Positions 45,480-53,641 of a stretch of 64,000 nt of DNA are shown here, one piece after another. The notes beneath the pieces are model-generated. The model worked only from the letters and a program-made list of their open reading frames with translations, made no database searches and was not told the origin of the DNA. Each line of letters opens with the position of its first letter. The stretch's first letter is position 1. This DNA is from Biostraticola tofi (lineage in GTDB: Bacteria > Pseudomonadota > Gammaproteobacteria > Enterobacterales > Enterobacteriaceae), in contig NZ_SMCR01000004.1 in the NCBI RefSeq assembly GCF_004343195.1, positions 248,001-312,000 of the forward strand. Reading direction: 5' to 3'. The translations under genes and the position numbers were made by a program.

Positions 45480-45932
45480 TTAGCGAATGACCAACACCGG
45501 TATCGGGCTTTGGGCCAGGACTTCCGAGGTCTGGCTTCCCAACAGCAAACGATCAAGGCCGCGGCGACCATGGGAGGACATCACGATCAGGTTGCAGCCG
45601 CGTTCCCTGGCCGTCGCAATAATCGCTTCGGCTGGTAGCGCGTCAGGTCGATGAATGGTCTGGGCCTCGACACCGAGCCGGCCGGCTGCGGCCTTTGCTT
45701 TAGCAAGAACCCGTTCGGCAGCCTCCTTTCGGCCGGCTTCATATGCCACCATCTCATCCGGTGCCGGGATCCAGCCAGCGCCTCCGGCCGGTCCGGCATA
45801 GGTATGAAGCTGTTCGGTGACGGTAATGATCGTTACCTTGGCACCGAGCTTTTGTGCCAGTGACAGTCCCTGGTCGATGCCCTGCTGGGCAACGTCTGAA
45901 CCGTCGGTCGAAAGAAGAATGTGCTGGTACAT
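45480..45932 (-). CDS. Universal stress protein UspA family
   Basis: The 150-residue single Usp domain begins MYQHILLSTDGSDVAQQGID. It has the ATP-binding signature MSSHGRRGLDRLLLGSQTSE (G-x2-G-x9-G-S) near the C-terminus and ends PVLVIR. It should bind ATP as a dimer and support stress survival; no specific role is visible. It is a single gene on the minus strand, 51 bp after the MFS gene, and could be co-transcribed with it. About 150 bp between it and the LysR stop hold nothing recognisable. Confidence 0.92.
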   Translation of the reverse strand: MYQHILLSTDGSDVAQQGIDQGLSLAQKLGAKVTIITVTEQLHTYAGPAGGAGWIPAPDEMVAYEAGRKEAAERVLAKAKAAAGRLGVEAQTIHRPDALPAEAIIATARERGCNLIVMSSHGRRGLDRLLLGSQTSEVLAQSPIPVLVIR

Positions 45933-45983
45933 GCGCGTTTCCTTGATGTTAGACGTTTTTAGCTGAACGGATCACCGCGCCAG

Positions 45984-47159
45984 TTAGTGACCTATGATGG
46001 GGCGCGGATCAGCCGATGGCGTATGGCCGCGTGAGAACACGGCTATGATTAAGCTAATCACCGCTATAGCGGCGCCGGTAAAGGCGACAGCCGGGTAGCC
46101 CAGGCTTGCGTCGATCACCCATCCGCCAAGCACCGCCCCGATCGCATTGCCAAGATTAAACGCCCCGATATTTACCGCTGAAGCCAGGCTTGGCGCTCCG
46201 CTCGCAGCCGACATGATCCGCACCTGAATCGGGGGGACCAGAGCAAAGCTCGCCGCCCCCCACACAAAGATGATTAAACCGCTGACATAGATATTGGACA
46301 TGAACAGAGCGAAGGCGCCCAGCATGATCGCGTTGATGCAGAGCGAACCGATAATGGTTCTATCAACCGAGATATCAGCGAACTTGCCGCCAAGCCAGCT
46401 GCCAAGGGTCATTCCAACCCCGGCGGTCAGCAGTATGATTGTGACAAAGTTGATGGATGCATTGGCTTCGGTCTGTAGGATCGGCGCGATATAAGTGAGG
46501 ACCGTGAACACCGCGCTGTTGCTCATCACGGTCAATAACAGTGGGGTCAAAACATTTTTTTGCATCAGGACCCGAAGTTCTGCACCCACGTTGCCAGTCT
46601 TGTTGCCTGGAAGATCGGGCAGCGCTAGGCGGACCCCAATCAACTGCACCACGCCGATGGCAGCAATTCCCCAGAAGACCGCCCGCCATCCCAGATATTG
46701 TCCTACCCACGTTGCGGCCGGCACGCCAATGATGTTTGCCAGCGTCAGCCCCATGAACATCGTGGCGACGGCGGCGGCTCGACGCTCTGGCGCCGCCAGG
46801 CCCGCCGCGACAATAGAGCCGACGCCGAAGAACGCACCATGATTAATGGATGTGAAGACGCGCGACAGGATAAGCATCTCGTAGCTGGTTGACAGCGCGG
46901 ATAAGATACTGCCGAGGATAAAGATCGCAGACATTGCCATCAGTAACGTTCTGCGCGGTACGCGGCCGGTGCTAAGCGTTACCAGCGGCGCCGCAATCAT
47001 GACGCCAAATGCATAGGCACTGACCACAATACCTGCAGCCGGAATGGATACATTCAGATCGCCAGCGATAACAGGCAGCAGTCCCATAGGTCCAAATTCT
47101 GTAACGCCTATCGCAAAAGCGCCCACCGCCAGCGCCAAAAGCCCCAAGTTGAGCTTCAT
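45984..47159 (-). CDS. MFS drug/sugar efflux transporter (AraJ/YdhP-like)
   Basis: The 391-residue, 12-segment DHA1-type exporter has GVTEFGPMGLLPVIAGDL in helix 1, a motif-A-like GRVPRRTLLMAMSAIFILGS after helix 2, and motif C-like GVPAATWVGQYLGWRAVFWG. The family exports arabinose, amino acids or drugs. The ATG at 47159 has GAGGTGGTGAG directly before it and starts MKLNLGLLALAVGAF; the 75 residues available upstream look non-coding. It is divergent from the LysR regulator at 47697. Confidence 0.88.
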   Translation of the reverse strand: MKLNLGLLALAVGAFAIGVTEFGPMGLLPVIAGDLNVSIPAAGIVVSAYAFGVMIAAPLVTLSTGRVPRRTLLMAMSAIFILGSILSALSTSYEMLILSRVFTSINHGAFFGVGSIVAAGLAAPERRAAAVATMFMGLTLANIIGVPAATWVGQYLGWRAVFWGIAAIGVVQLIGVRLALPDLPGNKTGNVGAELRVLMQKNVLTPLLLTVMSNSAVFTVLTYIAPILQTEANASINFVTIILLTAGVGMTLGSWLGGKFADISVDRTIIGSLCINAIMLGAFALFMSNIYVSGLIIFVWGAASFALVPPIQVRIMSAASGAPSLASAVNIGAFNLGNAIGAVLGGWVIDASLGYPAVAFTGAAIAVISLIIAVFSRGHTPSADPRPIIGH

Positions 47160-47532
47160 CTCACCACCTCTATAAAGATAAGCATAAAGAAAAGCGCGCC
47201 TGGCTGAGCTGTGCTCAGCCAACACTCCGCGCCATAATTCCGTTGATGTCTCGAAGGCTAGATAGCTTACCGTGGAGAATGAAGCCTGATAACCCGGTGC
47301 CAAGGCCACGCACTTTTGCGTTGGACGCAAAAGCGTAGTGGTGCTCCCTGCTGCAGAGTATATGACGCCCAGGCGTCGGATCACCCGCCCAGTTGCGGCA
47401 GAATAGGCGGGTCATGCTTTTGCTGAACTCCCCAATATGGTAAAAGTTGCGCCGGGGATAACGGGATAAGACTGCAGTATACTGATGAATTGGTTGCGCT
47501 TTGTCGCAATGTCACGGCCTGGTTTGGCAGCA

Positions 47533-47594
47533 GCTGCCGCTGGGGGTATGCTTGGCCGACAATGGCGCGCATTGTTGCGCGACGCAGCGGCAGC
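47533..47594. repeat. Nested inverted repeats between MFS exporter and LysR genes
   Basis: GCTGCCGCTG (47533-47542) pairs with CAGCGGCAGC (47585-47594). Inside lies ACAATG-GCGCG-CATTGT (47559-47575), a 17-bp near-palindrome. The 537-bp gap between the divergent genes is otherwise featureless to my reading. The inner element could be the regulator site. The outer arms would allow a large hairpin. Confidence 0.6.
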
Positions 47595-47696
47595 AACGCG
47601 CTATCATCGATAGAGGATTTTTGCGCTGCTAGTGGATAATGCACTAAAGCGCTGCCTGATGACCCTCCATCGGGCGCAATATTGCAGGAGGGTTGG

Positions 47697-48614
47697 TTGA
47701 ACGCAGAAAACAGGGTTGCAACGGACCGCGCTCGCGAGTTGGCGGTCTTCGCGGCCGTAGTGCAACACGGCAGTTTTTCCCACGCGGGCCGGGTGCTGAA
47801 CCTGAGCGCGTCTGCTATCAGTAGAACGCTAGATCGGATCGAGGCCAGACTGGGGGTGCGTCTGCTGTTGAGAACCACGCGATCCCTGTCGCTTACCGCA
47901 GAAGGTCAAGCCTACCTGCAAGCCGCCCGACGGATCCTCAAGGATCTGGATGATTCTGAGCAACAGATTGCGGATCAAGGCTTCCCGCGAGGACGGTTAA
48001 GGGTCAGCGCTTCGCTTTCGCACGGCCAATTGCATATCGTCCCATTGCTGCCAGAATTTGCGGCGCTCTATCCGCATATTCTGGTCGATATTTCTCTGAC
48101 CGACACCATTACCGACATTGCGGGCGGCCAGGCGGACATCGCTGTGCGGTTCGGTAAACTGCCTGACAGCAGCTTGACGGCGCGTAAACTGGGTGAAGAG
48201 AAACGCGTGGTTGCCGCTTCACCTGATTACCTGGCGCGCTGGGGCACGCCGACACGGCCGGCGGAGCTGCTTTCTCATAATTGCCTGCATTTCAATTTCC
48301 ATCGAACCGAGACGTCATGGCCATTCAGGGTTAATGGGACCGTCGAATGGCTGCCGATAAAGGGCAGTATCGAAGCAAACAGTGGACAAACTCTGAGGCA
48401 ACTTGCCATGCTTGGAATGGGCATAGTGCGGTTGGGTGAATTTCTGGTAGGTGCTGACATTCTGGCGGGTCGGCTGGTGCCGATTCTGCAGGATTTCAAT
48501 CCGGGCGATGCCGAAGAGGTAAACGCTGTATTCGTCGGTGGATCAAACACCCCGGCTCGGGTCCGGGCCTTCGTCGATTTTCTGGCGGAACGACTTTCCC
48601 AGCGCATGCAATAA
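47697..48614 (+). CDS. LysR-family transcriptional regulator
   Basis: The 305-residue protein has the HTH segment RELAVFAAVVQHGSFSHAGR, then ASAISRTLDRIEARLGVRLL, followed by an effector domain (GRLRVSASLSHGQLHIVPLL, DIAVRFGKLPDSSLTARKLG). The TTG at 47697 is favoured because AGGAGGG precedes it by 4-5 bases; an in-frame TTG at 47682 lies further upstream. It is divergent from the MFS exporter and likely controls it. Confidence 0.86.
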   Translation: MNAENRVATDRARELAVFAAVVQHGSFSHAGRVLNLSASAISRTLDRIEARLGVRLLLRTTRSLSLTAEGQAYLQAARRILKDLDDSEQQIADQGFPRGRLRVSASLSHGQLHIVPLLPEFAALYPHILVDISLTDTITDIAGGQADIAVRFGKLPDSSLTARKLGEEKRVVAASPDYLARWGTPTRPAELLSHNCLHFNFHRTETSWPFRVNGTVEWLPIKGSIEANSGQTLRQLAMLGMGIVRLGEFLVGADILAGRLVPILQDFNPGDAEEVNAVFVGGSNTPARVRAFVDFLAERLSQRMQ

Positions 48615-49530
48615 AGGCTACCAAGGCATCACTCATAAAATCTACTGATTTACAGGGGTGCATTTTATGTAGCACCACCGACAGCGGCGGATGCCTGTTA
48701 GGTAAGCATTTTCTTCCTGTGCGCCGAATTGTATTAAAACAATCGATAGATTCGGTGAGCCCGCGTTGCAATGCGCAATTACTCGGCCTGGCGTAATCAT
48801 GATTAAATTAATAAAAATATTATATTCGATTGAACATATAAGGTACGCCAAGTTTATCAATTACGGCGATTGAAGCCTGAATAACAATCAATGACTATTG
48901 GGTCTGTGATGTGGTTGTACTGTTAGCAATGAGGGATTGGCCCAATGCTTCGAGATGATCGTTATTATGGTAAAGCGTAGGGCGCTGTTGCGGGATATTC
49001 TGAATAAATAATTATTTTTGAAATAGTTACAGGATGTGGATATCTACCACTTACTCAGCCACGCGTTTTTTCTCATTATTAAAAAAAAAAACAAAAACCA
49101 GATTGTTCCAGTAATTGGTTGTGTTTTGCACGATTTAAAACCTTAAGTCAAATTGATCATTTGTCACACGCCCTTATTCCATAAGGCTCGTAGAGTGTAT
49201 TACATGAAAATTCATATAAATCAATTTGATGAACTACTTTAATTAAATTCTAAAAATTGTATTTTTTTGTTACATAATTATATTTCCAATAGCTTAGCTA
49301 ACCTTTCTACACTCCGCCTATAGGTATTTATCCGAAAATTTTCAGTTTCAGATAAATACTCAAAACACGAGTCATGCTCGCTGGTGAATGGAATCTATCC
49401 GCTTTTGACGTCGGTTTTGTCTGGGTCTTCGGGTGACGTAAGTGGGGCTATAACCTTGGCAGGGTTAGCCTGCTTAGTAATTTTTCAGTGGCATTGACCA
49501 TTTCTATTATTTCTTAGAACAGGGACAGCC
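48615..49530. other. AT-rich gene-free region upstream of the T6SS locus
   Basis: About 0.9 kb carries no convincing coding sequence on either strand. Base composition falls sharply, especially at 48790-48860 and 49000-49330, with A and T tracts (A-run at 49081-49090, T-runs near 49262). This is the kind of DNA bound by H-NS-type silencers and is likely to hold the tssB promoter. No sigma-54 -24/-12 element or other specific site could be identified with confidence. Confidence 0.6.
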
Positions 49531-50028
49531 ATGTCTAATTCCTATCAGTCCGAGATCCCCAAGGCCCGCGTTAATATCCAGTTAAGCCTGCATACGGGAG
49601 GCGCGCAGAAAAAAGTCGAATTGCCCCTCAAACTGATGGTGGTGGGAGATTACAGCAACGGTGCCGAGCTTCGTCCGGTGTCGGAGCGTGAGACTGTCAG
49701 CATCAATAAAAACAATTTTGACAACGTGTTATTCGAATTCTCACCTTCAGTAAACCTTGCCGTTAAAAATACCTTGGCCGGCGACGGCAGCGAAGAAAAC
49801 GTCAGCCTTTCTTTTAATGACATGAAAGCCTTCGAGCCTGAACAGGTGGCCGCTCAGATACCTCAGTTGAAGGCGATGCTGGCCATGCGCAATCTGCTGC
49901 GCGACCTGAAGGCTAACCTGCTGGACAACGCGACCTTCCGCAAAGAGCTGGAAAAAATCCTGCTTGACCCGACGCTCAGCGCTGAATTGCGCAGTGAACT
50001 GTCTGCCCTGGCACCGAAACAGCCATAA
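49531..50028 (+). CDS. tssB: T6SS contractile sheath small subunit TssB (VipA)
   Basis: The 165-residue protein has the TssB/VipA signature ELPLKLMVVGDYSNGAELRP near the N-terminus and VNLAVKNTL, ending in a helical region (LKAMLAMRNLLRDLKANLLD) that interlocks with TssC. TssB and TssC polymerise into the cytoplasmic sheath whose contraction drives Hcp-VgrG out of the cell. It is the first gene of the T6SS locus here. A 25-bp duplicated segment separates it from tssC. Confidence 0.95.
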   Translation: MSNSYQSEIPKARVNIQLSLHTGGAQKKVELPLKLMVVGDYSNGAELRPVSERETVSINKNNFDNVLFEFSPSVNLAVKNTLAGDGSEENVSLSFNDMKAFEPEQVAAQIPQLKAMLAMRNLLRDLKANLLDNATFRKELEKILLDPTLSAELRSELSALAPKQP

Positions 50029-50076
50029 CGGTCGTGATGCTTAACGGATTAAACGGTCGTGATGCTTAACGGATTA
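50027..50076. repeat. Perfect 25-bp tandem duplication between tssB and tssC
   Basis: Bases 50027-50051 are repeated exactly at 50052-50076 (unit begins AACGGTCGTGATGCTTAACG). The first copy starts inside the tssB stop codon. The second ends just before the tssC ribosome site. The duplication lengthens the intercistronic gap to about 60 bp, where these genes are normally closer. Confidence 0.95.
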
Positions 50077-50090
50077 ATTGAGGAATGCTG

Positions 50091-51632
50091 ATGTCTGTAA
50101 AAAATGAAAATGCTGCCGCGGCTGAGAGTGTCGTACTGGAACGCCCACAAGCCGGGGGTGTGTATGCCTCCCTGTTTGAAAAAATCAATCTGAGCCCGGT
50201 CTCTGAGCTGAGTTCACTGGCTATCTGGCAGGATAGCCAGGCGATGTCCGATGCCACGGCTGACGAGCGGCTGACCGCCGGCATGCAGGTCTTTCTGGAA
50301 TGTCTGACTAAATCGGGCTCAAAAGTCGAAAAACTGGATAAAACGCTGATTGACCACCATATCGCTGAGCTTGATTACCAGATTAGCCGCCAGCTGGATG
50401 CGGTCATGCATCATGAGGCATTTCAGCAAACAGAAAGCACCTGGCGTGGGCTGAAGTCTTTAGTCGACAAAACCGACTTCCGTCAGAACGTCAAAATCGA
50501 GCTGCTTGACCTGTCGAAAGACGATTTGCGTCAAGATTTTGAAGACGCGCCGGAGATTATTCACAGCGGATTATACCAGCACACCTATACCGCAGAGTAC
50601 GACAGCCCGGGTGGAGAGCCGATTGCCGCGCTGATTTCTGCGTATGAATTTGATGCGTCAGCGCAGGACGTGGCGCTGTTGCGTAATATATCAAAAGTCT
50701 CCGCCGCTGCCCACATGCCGTTTATCGGCTCTGCCGGGCCGAAGTTCTTTTTAAAAGACAACATGGAGCAGGTCGCGGCCATCAAAGATATTGGCAACTA
50801 TTTTGACCGCGCTGAGTACATCAAATGGAAATCCTTCCGCGAAACCGATGACAGCCGCTATATCGGTCTGGTAATGCCGCGTGTGCTGGGTCGTTTGCCG
50901 TATGGCCCGGACACCGTACCGGTGCGCAGCTTCAACTACGTCGAAGAAGTGAAAGGCCCGGATCATGACAAATATCTGTGGACTAACGCCTCGTTCGCCT
51001 TCGCGGCCAACATGGTGAAGAGCTTCATCAACAACGGCTGGTGCGTACAAATCCGTGGCCCACAGGCCGGCGGTGCAGTTCAGGATCTGCCCATTCACCT
51101 GTATGACCTGGGTACCGGTAATCAGGTGAAGATCCCGTCAGAAGTGATGATCCCGGAAACCCGCGAATTTGAATTCGCCAATTTGGGCTTCATTCCTCTG
51201 TCCTACTATAAGAACCGCGACTACGCGTGCTTCTTCTCGGCGAACTCGGCCCAGAAACCTGCACTGTATGACACCGCGGATGCGACGGCCAACAGCCGCA
51301 TCAATGCCCGTCTGCCGTACATCTTCCTGCTGTCGCGTATCGCGCACTACCTGAAGCTGATTCAGCGTGAAAACATCGGTACCACCAAGGACCGTCGTCT
51401 GCTTGAGCTGGAGCTGAACACCTGGGTTCGTGGTCTGGTGACTGAAATGACTGACCCGGGTGATGAGCTGCAGGCTTCTCACCCGCTGCGCGATGCGAAA
51501 GTCATTGTGGAAGACATCGAAGATAACCCGGGCTTCTTCCGCGTCCGACTGTTCGCCATCCCGCACTTCCAGGTGGAAGGCATGGACGTCAACCTGTCAC
51601 TGGTTTCTCAGATGCCGAAAGCTAAATCGTAA
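50091..51632 (+). CDS. tssC: T6SS contractile sheath large subunit TssC (VipB)
   Basis: The 513-residue protein has TssC signatures WRGLKSLVDKTDFRQNVKIE, GEPIAALISAYEFDASAQDV, GRLPYGPDTVPVRSFNYVEE and, near the C-terminus, VEDIEDNPGFFRVRLFAIPH. It forms the outer sheath with TssB and contains the ClpV recognition surface. ATG 50091 is used because GAGG lies 7-8 bases before it; ATG 50085 is too close to the ribosome site. Confidence 0.96.
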   Translation: MSVKNENAAAAESVVLERPQAGGVYASLFEKINLSPVSELSSLAIWQDSQAMSDATADERLTAGMQVFLECLTKSGSKVEKLDKTLIDHHIAELDYQISRQLDAVMHHEAFQQTESTWRGLKSLVDKTDFRQNVKIELLDLSKDDLRQDFEDAPEIIHSGLYQHTYTAEYDSPGGEPIAALISAYEFDASAQDVALLRNISKVSAAAHMPFIGSAGPKFFLKDNMEQVAAIKDIGNYFDRAEYIKWKSFRETDDSRYIGLVMPRVLGRLPYGPDTVPVRSFNYVEEVKGPDHDKYLWTNASFAFAANMVKSFINNGWCVQIRGPQAGGAVQDLPIHLYDLGTGNQVKIPSEVMIPETREFEFANLGFIPLSYYKNRDYACFFSANSAQKPALYDTADATANSRINARLPYIFLLSRIAHYLKLIQRENIGTTKDRRLLELELNTWVRGLVTEMTDPGDELQASHPLRDAKVIVEDIEDNPGFFRVRLFAIPHFQVEGMDVNLSLVSQMPKAKS

Positions 51633-51650
51633 GGCGAGGGGAAATCAGGG

Positions 51651-52988
51651 ATGAAAATTTATCGCCCACTTTGGGAGGACGGGGCCGCACTGGCCCCGCA
51701 ACAGTTTCAGCAGCAGGCCCGCTGGAGTGCACACATTGCTGACACCGTGGGCCGGATGGGGATTTCTCATCCCTGGGGCGTGGTGGCCGCGGAGTTTGAT
51801 GATGCGGCCCTCGCGCTGTCCCGACTGAATACAACCCGACTGGTGCTGCGGTTTCAGGATGGCACGATTGTGGATACGGACCTGGCGGACACGCTTCCGC
51901 CAGTCTGTGACCTGTCTTCAGCGGCCGGAAGTGATGCCGTTGAGGTCGTCGCCGCACTGCCGCTGTTGAGTGCCAGTGGCGGCAATCTGGATAACGGGCA
52001 GGACAGCGAACGTCCCCGCCGCTGGAAAGCCGAGCGGGTGGTGGTGCAGGAGCTCGCCGGGCATGAAAGCGGTGAGCTTGCCATTCTGCGCCACGCTATC
52101 ACGCTGCGCTTATCCAGCCAGGAAAATACCACCTATCTGACCTGTCCGGTAACCCGTCTGGTACGCAATGCCCAGGGGCAGTGGAGTCGTGACCGGTCAT
52201 TTGTCCCGCCCATGCTTTCGCTTTCCGCCAGTCCGTTACTGGTCACTGAGCTGGGTGATATCCTGGTGCGTCTAGAGGCCCGTCGTCGCCGACTGATGGC
52301 CATGCGCCGTGAGAGCAATGAACGTATGGCCGATTTTGCAGTGGCCGACGTGTCGCTGTTCTGGCTGCTCAATGCGCTGAACAGTGCCGAACCGGTCCTG
52401 GCGGAGCTGTTACAGACGCCGTCCCGCCATCCGGAATTGCTGTACCGGGAACTGACCCGCCTGGCCGGCAGCCTGCTGACGTTCTCGCTGGAGCACGATG
52501 TCGTTGATATTCCGGCGTATCAGCACGCTGCCCCTGAACAGGTGTTTCCGCCGTTACTGACCCTGCTGGACAAACTCCTTGAAGCGAGCCTGCCGTCACG
52601 GGTGGTGAGCATCCATCTTGACCATCAGGATCAGATCTGGAAAGGCTCCCTGCATGATGCACGCCTGCGTGAAGGAGCCGATTTCTACCTGTCCGTGCGT
52701 TCAACCATGCCCAATCACGAGTTGCAGGTCAGGTTCCCGCTGCTGTGCAAGGCCGGTAGTTTCGACGATGTCTCCGATGTGGTGAACGTGGCGCTGAGTG
52801 GCATGGTGATCAAACCGCTCACCCATGTGCCGGCGGCTATTCCGCTGCGTCTGGAAAACCAGTACTTCTCGCTGGATCTGTCGACCGAAGCTGCCTGGGC
52901 GATGCTGGAGGCGGGGAGCTGTACCTTCTACACCCCGGGTTCACTCGGTGATGTGAAACTGGAACTCTTTGCGGTGCTGCGTACATGA
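51651..52988 (+). CDS. tssK: T6SS baseplate protein TssK
   Basis: The 445-residue TssK begins MKIYRPLWEDGAALAPQQFQ (typical W-E-G-x-L-x-P-Q-H/Q-F-Q opening). It has RLEARRRRLMAMRRESNERM mid-protein and a C-terminal domain ending GDVKLELFAVLRT. TssK trimers link the baseplate wedges to the membrane complex. The spacing after tssC is 18 bp and its TGA overlaps the tssL start by 4 bp. Confidence 0.94.
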   Translation: MKIYRPLWEDGAALAPQQFQQQARWSAHIADTVGRMGISHPWGVVAAEFDDAALALSRLNTTRLVLRFQDGTIVDTDLADTLPPVCDLSSAAGSDAVEVVAALPLLSASGGNLDNGQDSERPRRWKAERVVVQELAGHESGELAILRHAITLRLSSQENTTYLTCPVTRLVRNAQGQWSRDRSFVPPMLSLSASPLLVTELGDILVRLEARRRRLMAMRRESNERMADFAVADVSLFWLLNALNSAEPVLAELLQTPSRHPELLYRELTRLAGSLLTFSLEHDVVDIPAYQHAAPEQVFPPLLTLLDKLLEASLPSRVVSIHLDHQDQIWKGSLHDARLREGADFYLSVRSTMPNHELQVRFPLLCKAGSFDDVSDVVNVALSGMVIKPLTHVPAAIPLRLENQYFSLDLSTEAAWAMLEAGSCTFYTPGSLGDVKLELFAVLRT

Positions 52989-53638
52989 CCAAATCCGATA
53001 TCAGCGAGATTGAACGTATTTTCTATCCCGGCTGGCTGATGGCCAGCCAGCTTCGTGGTGGTCAGGAAGTCCGGGAAGGGGAAAAGCTTTACCGCCGGGC
53101 CTGTCGCCTGGTGCAGGATGCCCGTACTGCGCTGACCGACGCGGGATACAGCGAAATCAGCCGTGACCACATAGTGTACGCCCTGTGCGCCCTGCTCGAT
53201 GAGAGCGTGCTTAACCGCGGGACGACCGATGACGGGTATCTGGTCTGGCGGCGTGACCCGCTTCAGGCGCACTTTTTTGGCACGCTGAATGCAGGCGAAG
53301 AGTTGTGGGAACGTATTCGCAACCTGCTCAAAGAAACGGCACCAGACATCGCGGTGCTGACCTGTATGTACCGCACTTTGCAACTGGGCTTTGTTGGCCA
53401 ATACCGGGCCGAAGACGATCAACGACGTGAAGATGTGGTGCGGGCGTTAGGTGAGCGGGTGCCAGCCTTTACGCTGGCACCGGACGCCCCCATTGTTGCC
53501 CGGGCACCCCGCCTGCGTAGCGGCCGTCGCTGGTACTGGCTGACCTGGGTTGTGGCCGCTGTCGCCCTCGTCGCACTCTGGTTCTTCCTTTCGTCTTCGC
53601 TTACCGAACTGGTAAGCCAGACCGTCAGGCCGGGGTAA
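52985..53638 (+). CDS. tssL: T6SS membrane-complex protein TssL (DotU/IcmH)
   Basis: The 217-residue protein has the DotU cytoplasmic domain (SRDHIVYALCALLDESVLNR, LQAHFFGTLNAGEELWERIR, CMYRTLQLGFVGQYR). A single C-terminal membrane anchor follows (about 178-200, WLTWVVAAVALVALWFFLSS). There is no peptidoglycan-binding domain on this protein; the adjacent gene supplies an OmpA domain as a separate polypeptide. It should form the envelope complex with TssM and TssJ, which are not in the window. Confidence 0.94.
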   Translation: MTKSDISEIERIFYPGWLMASQLRGGQEVREGEKLYRRACRLVQDARTALTDAGYSEISRDHIVYALCALLDESVLNRGTTDDGYLVWRRDPLQAHFFGTLNAGEELWERIRNLLKETAPDIAVLTCMYRTLQLGFVGQYRAEDDQRREDVVRALGERVPAFTLAPDAPIVARAPRLRSGRRWYWLTWVVAAVALVALWFFLSSSLTELVSQTVRPG

Positions 53639-53641
53639 GCG

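Noticed and set aside
47381-47878. 165-codon minus-strand frame over the LysR start
   Set aside because: It overlaps the LysR HTH on the other strand and has no recognisable features.
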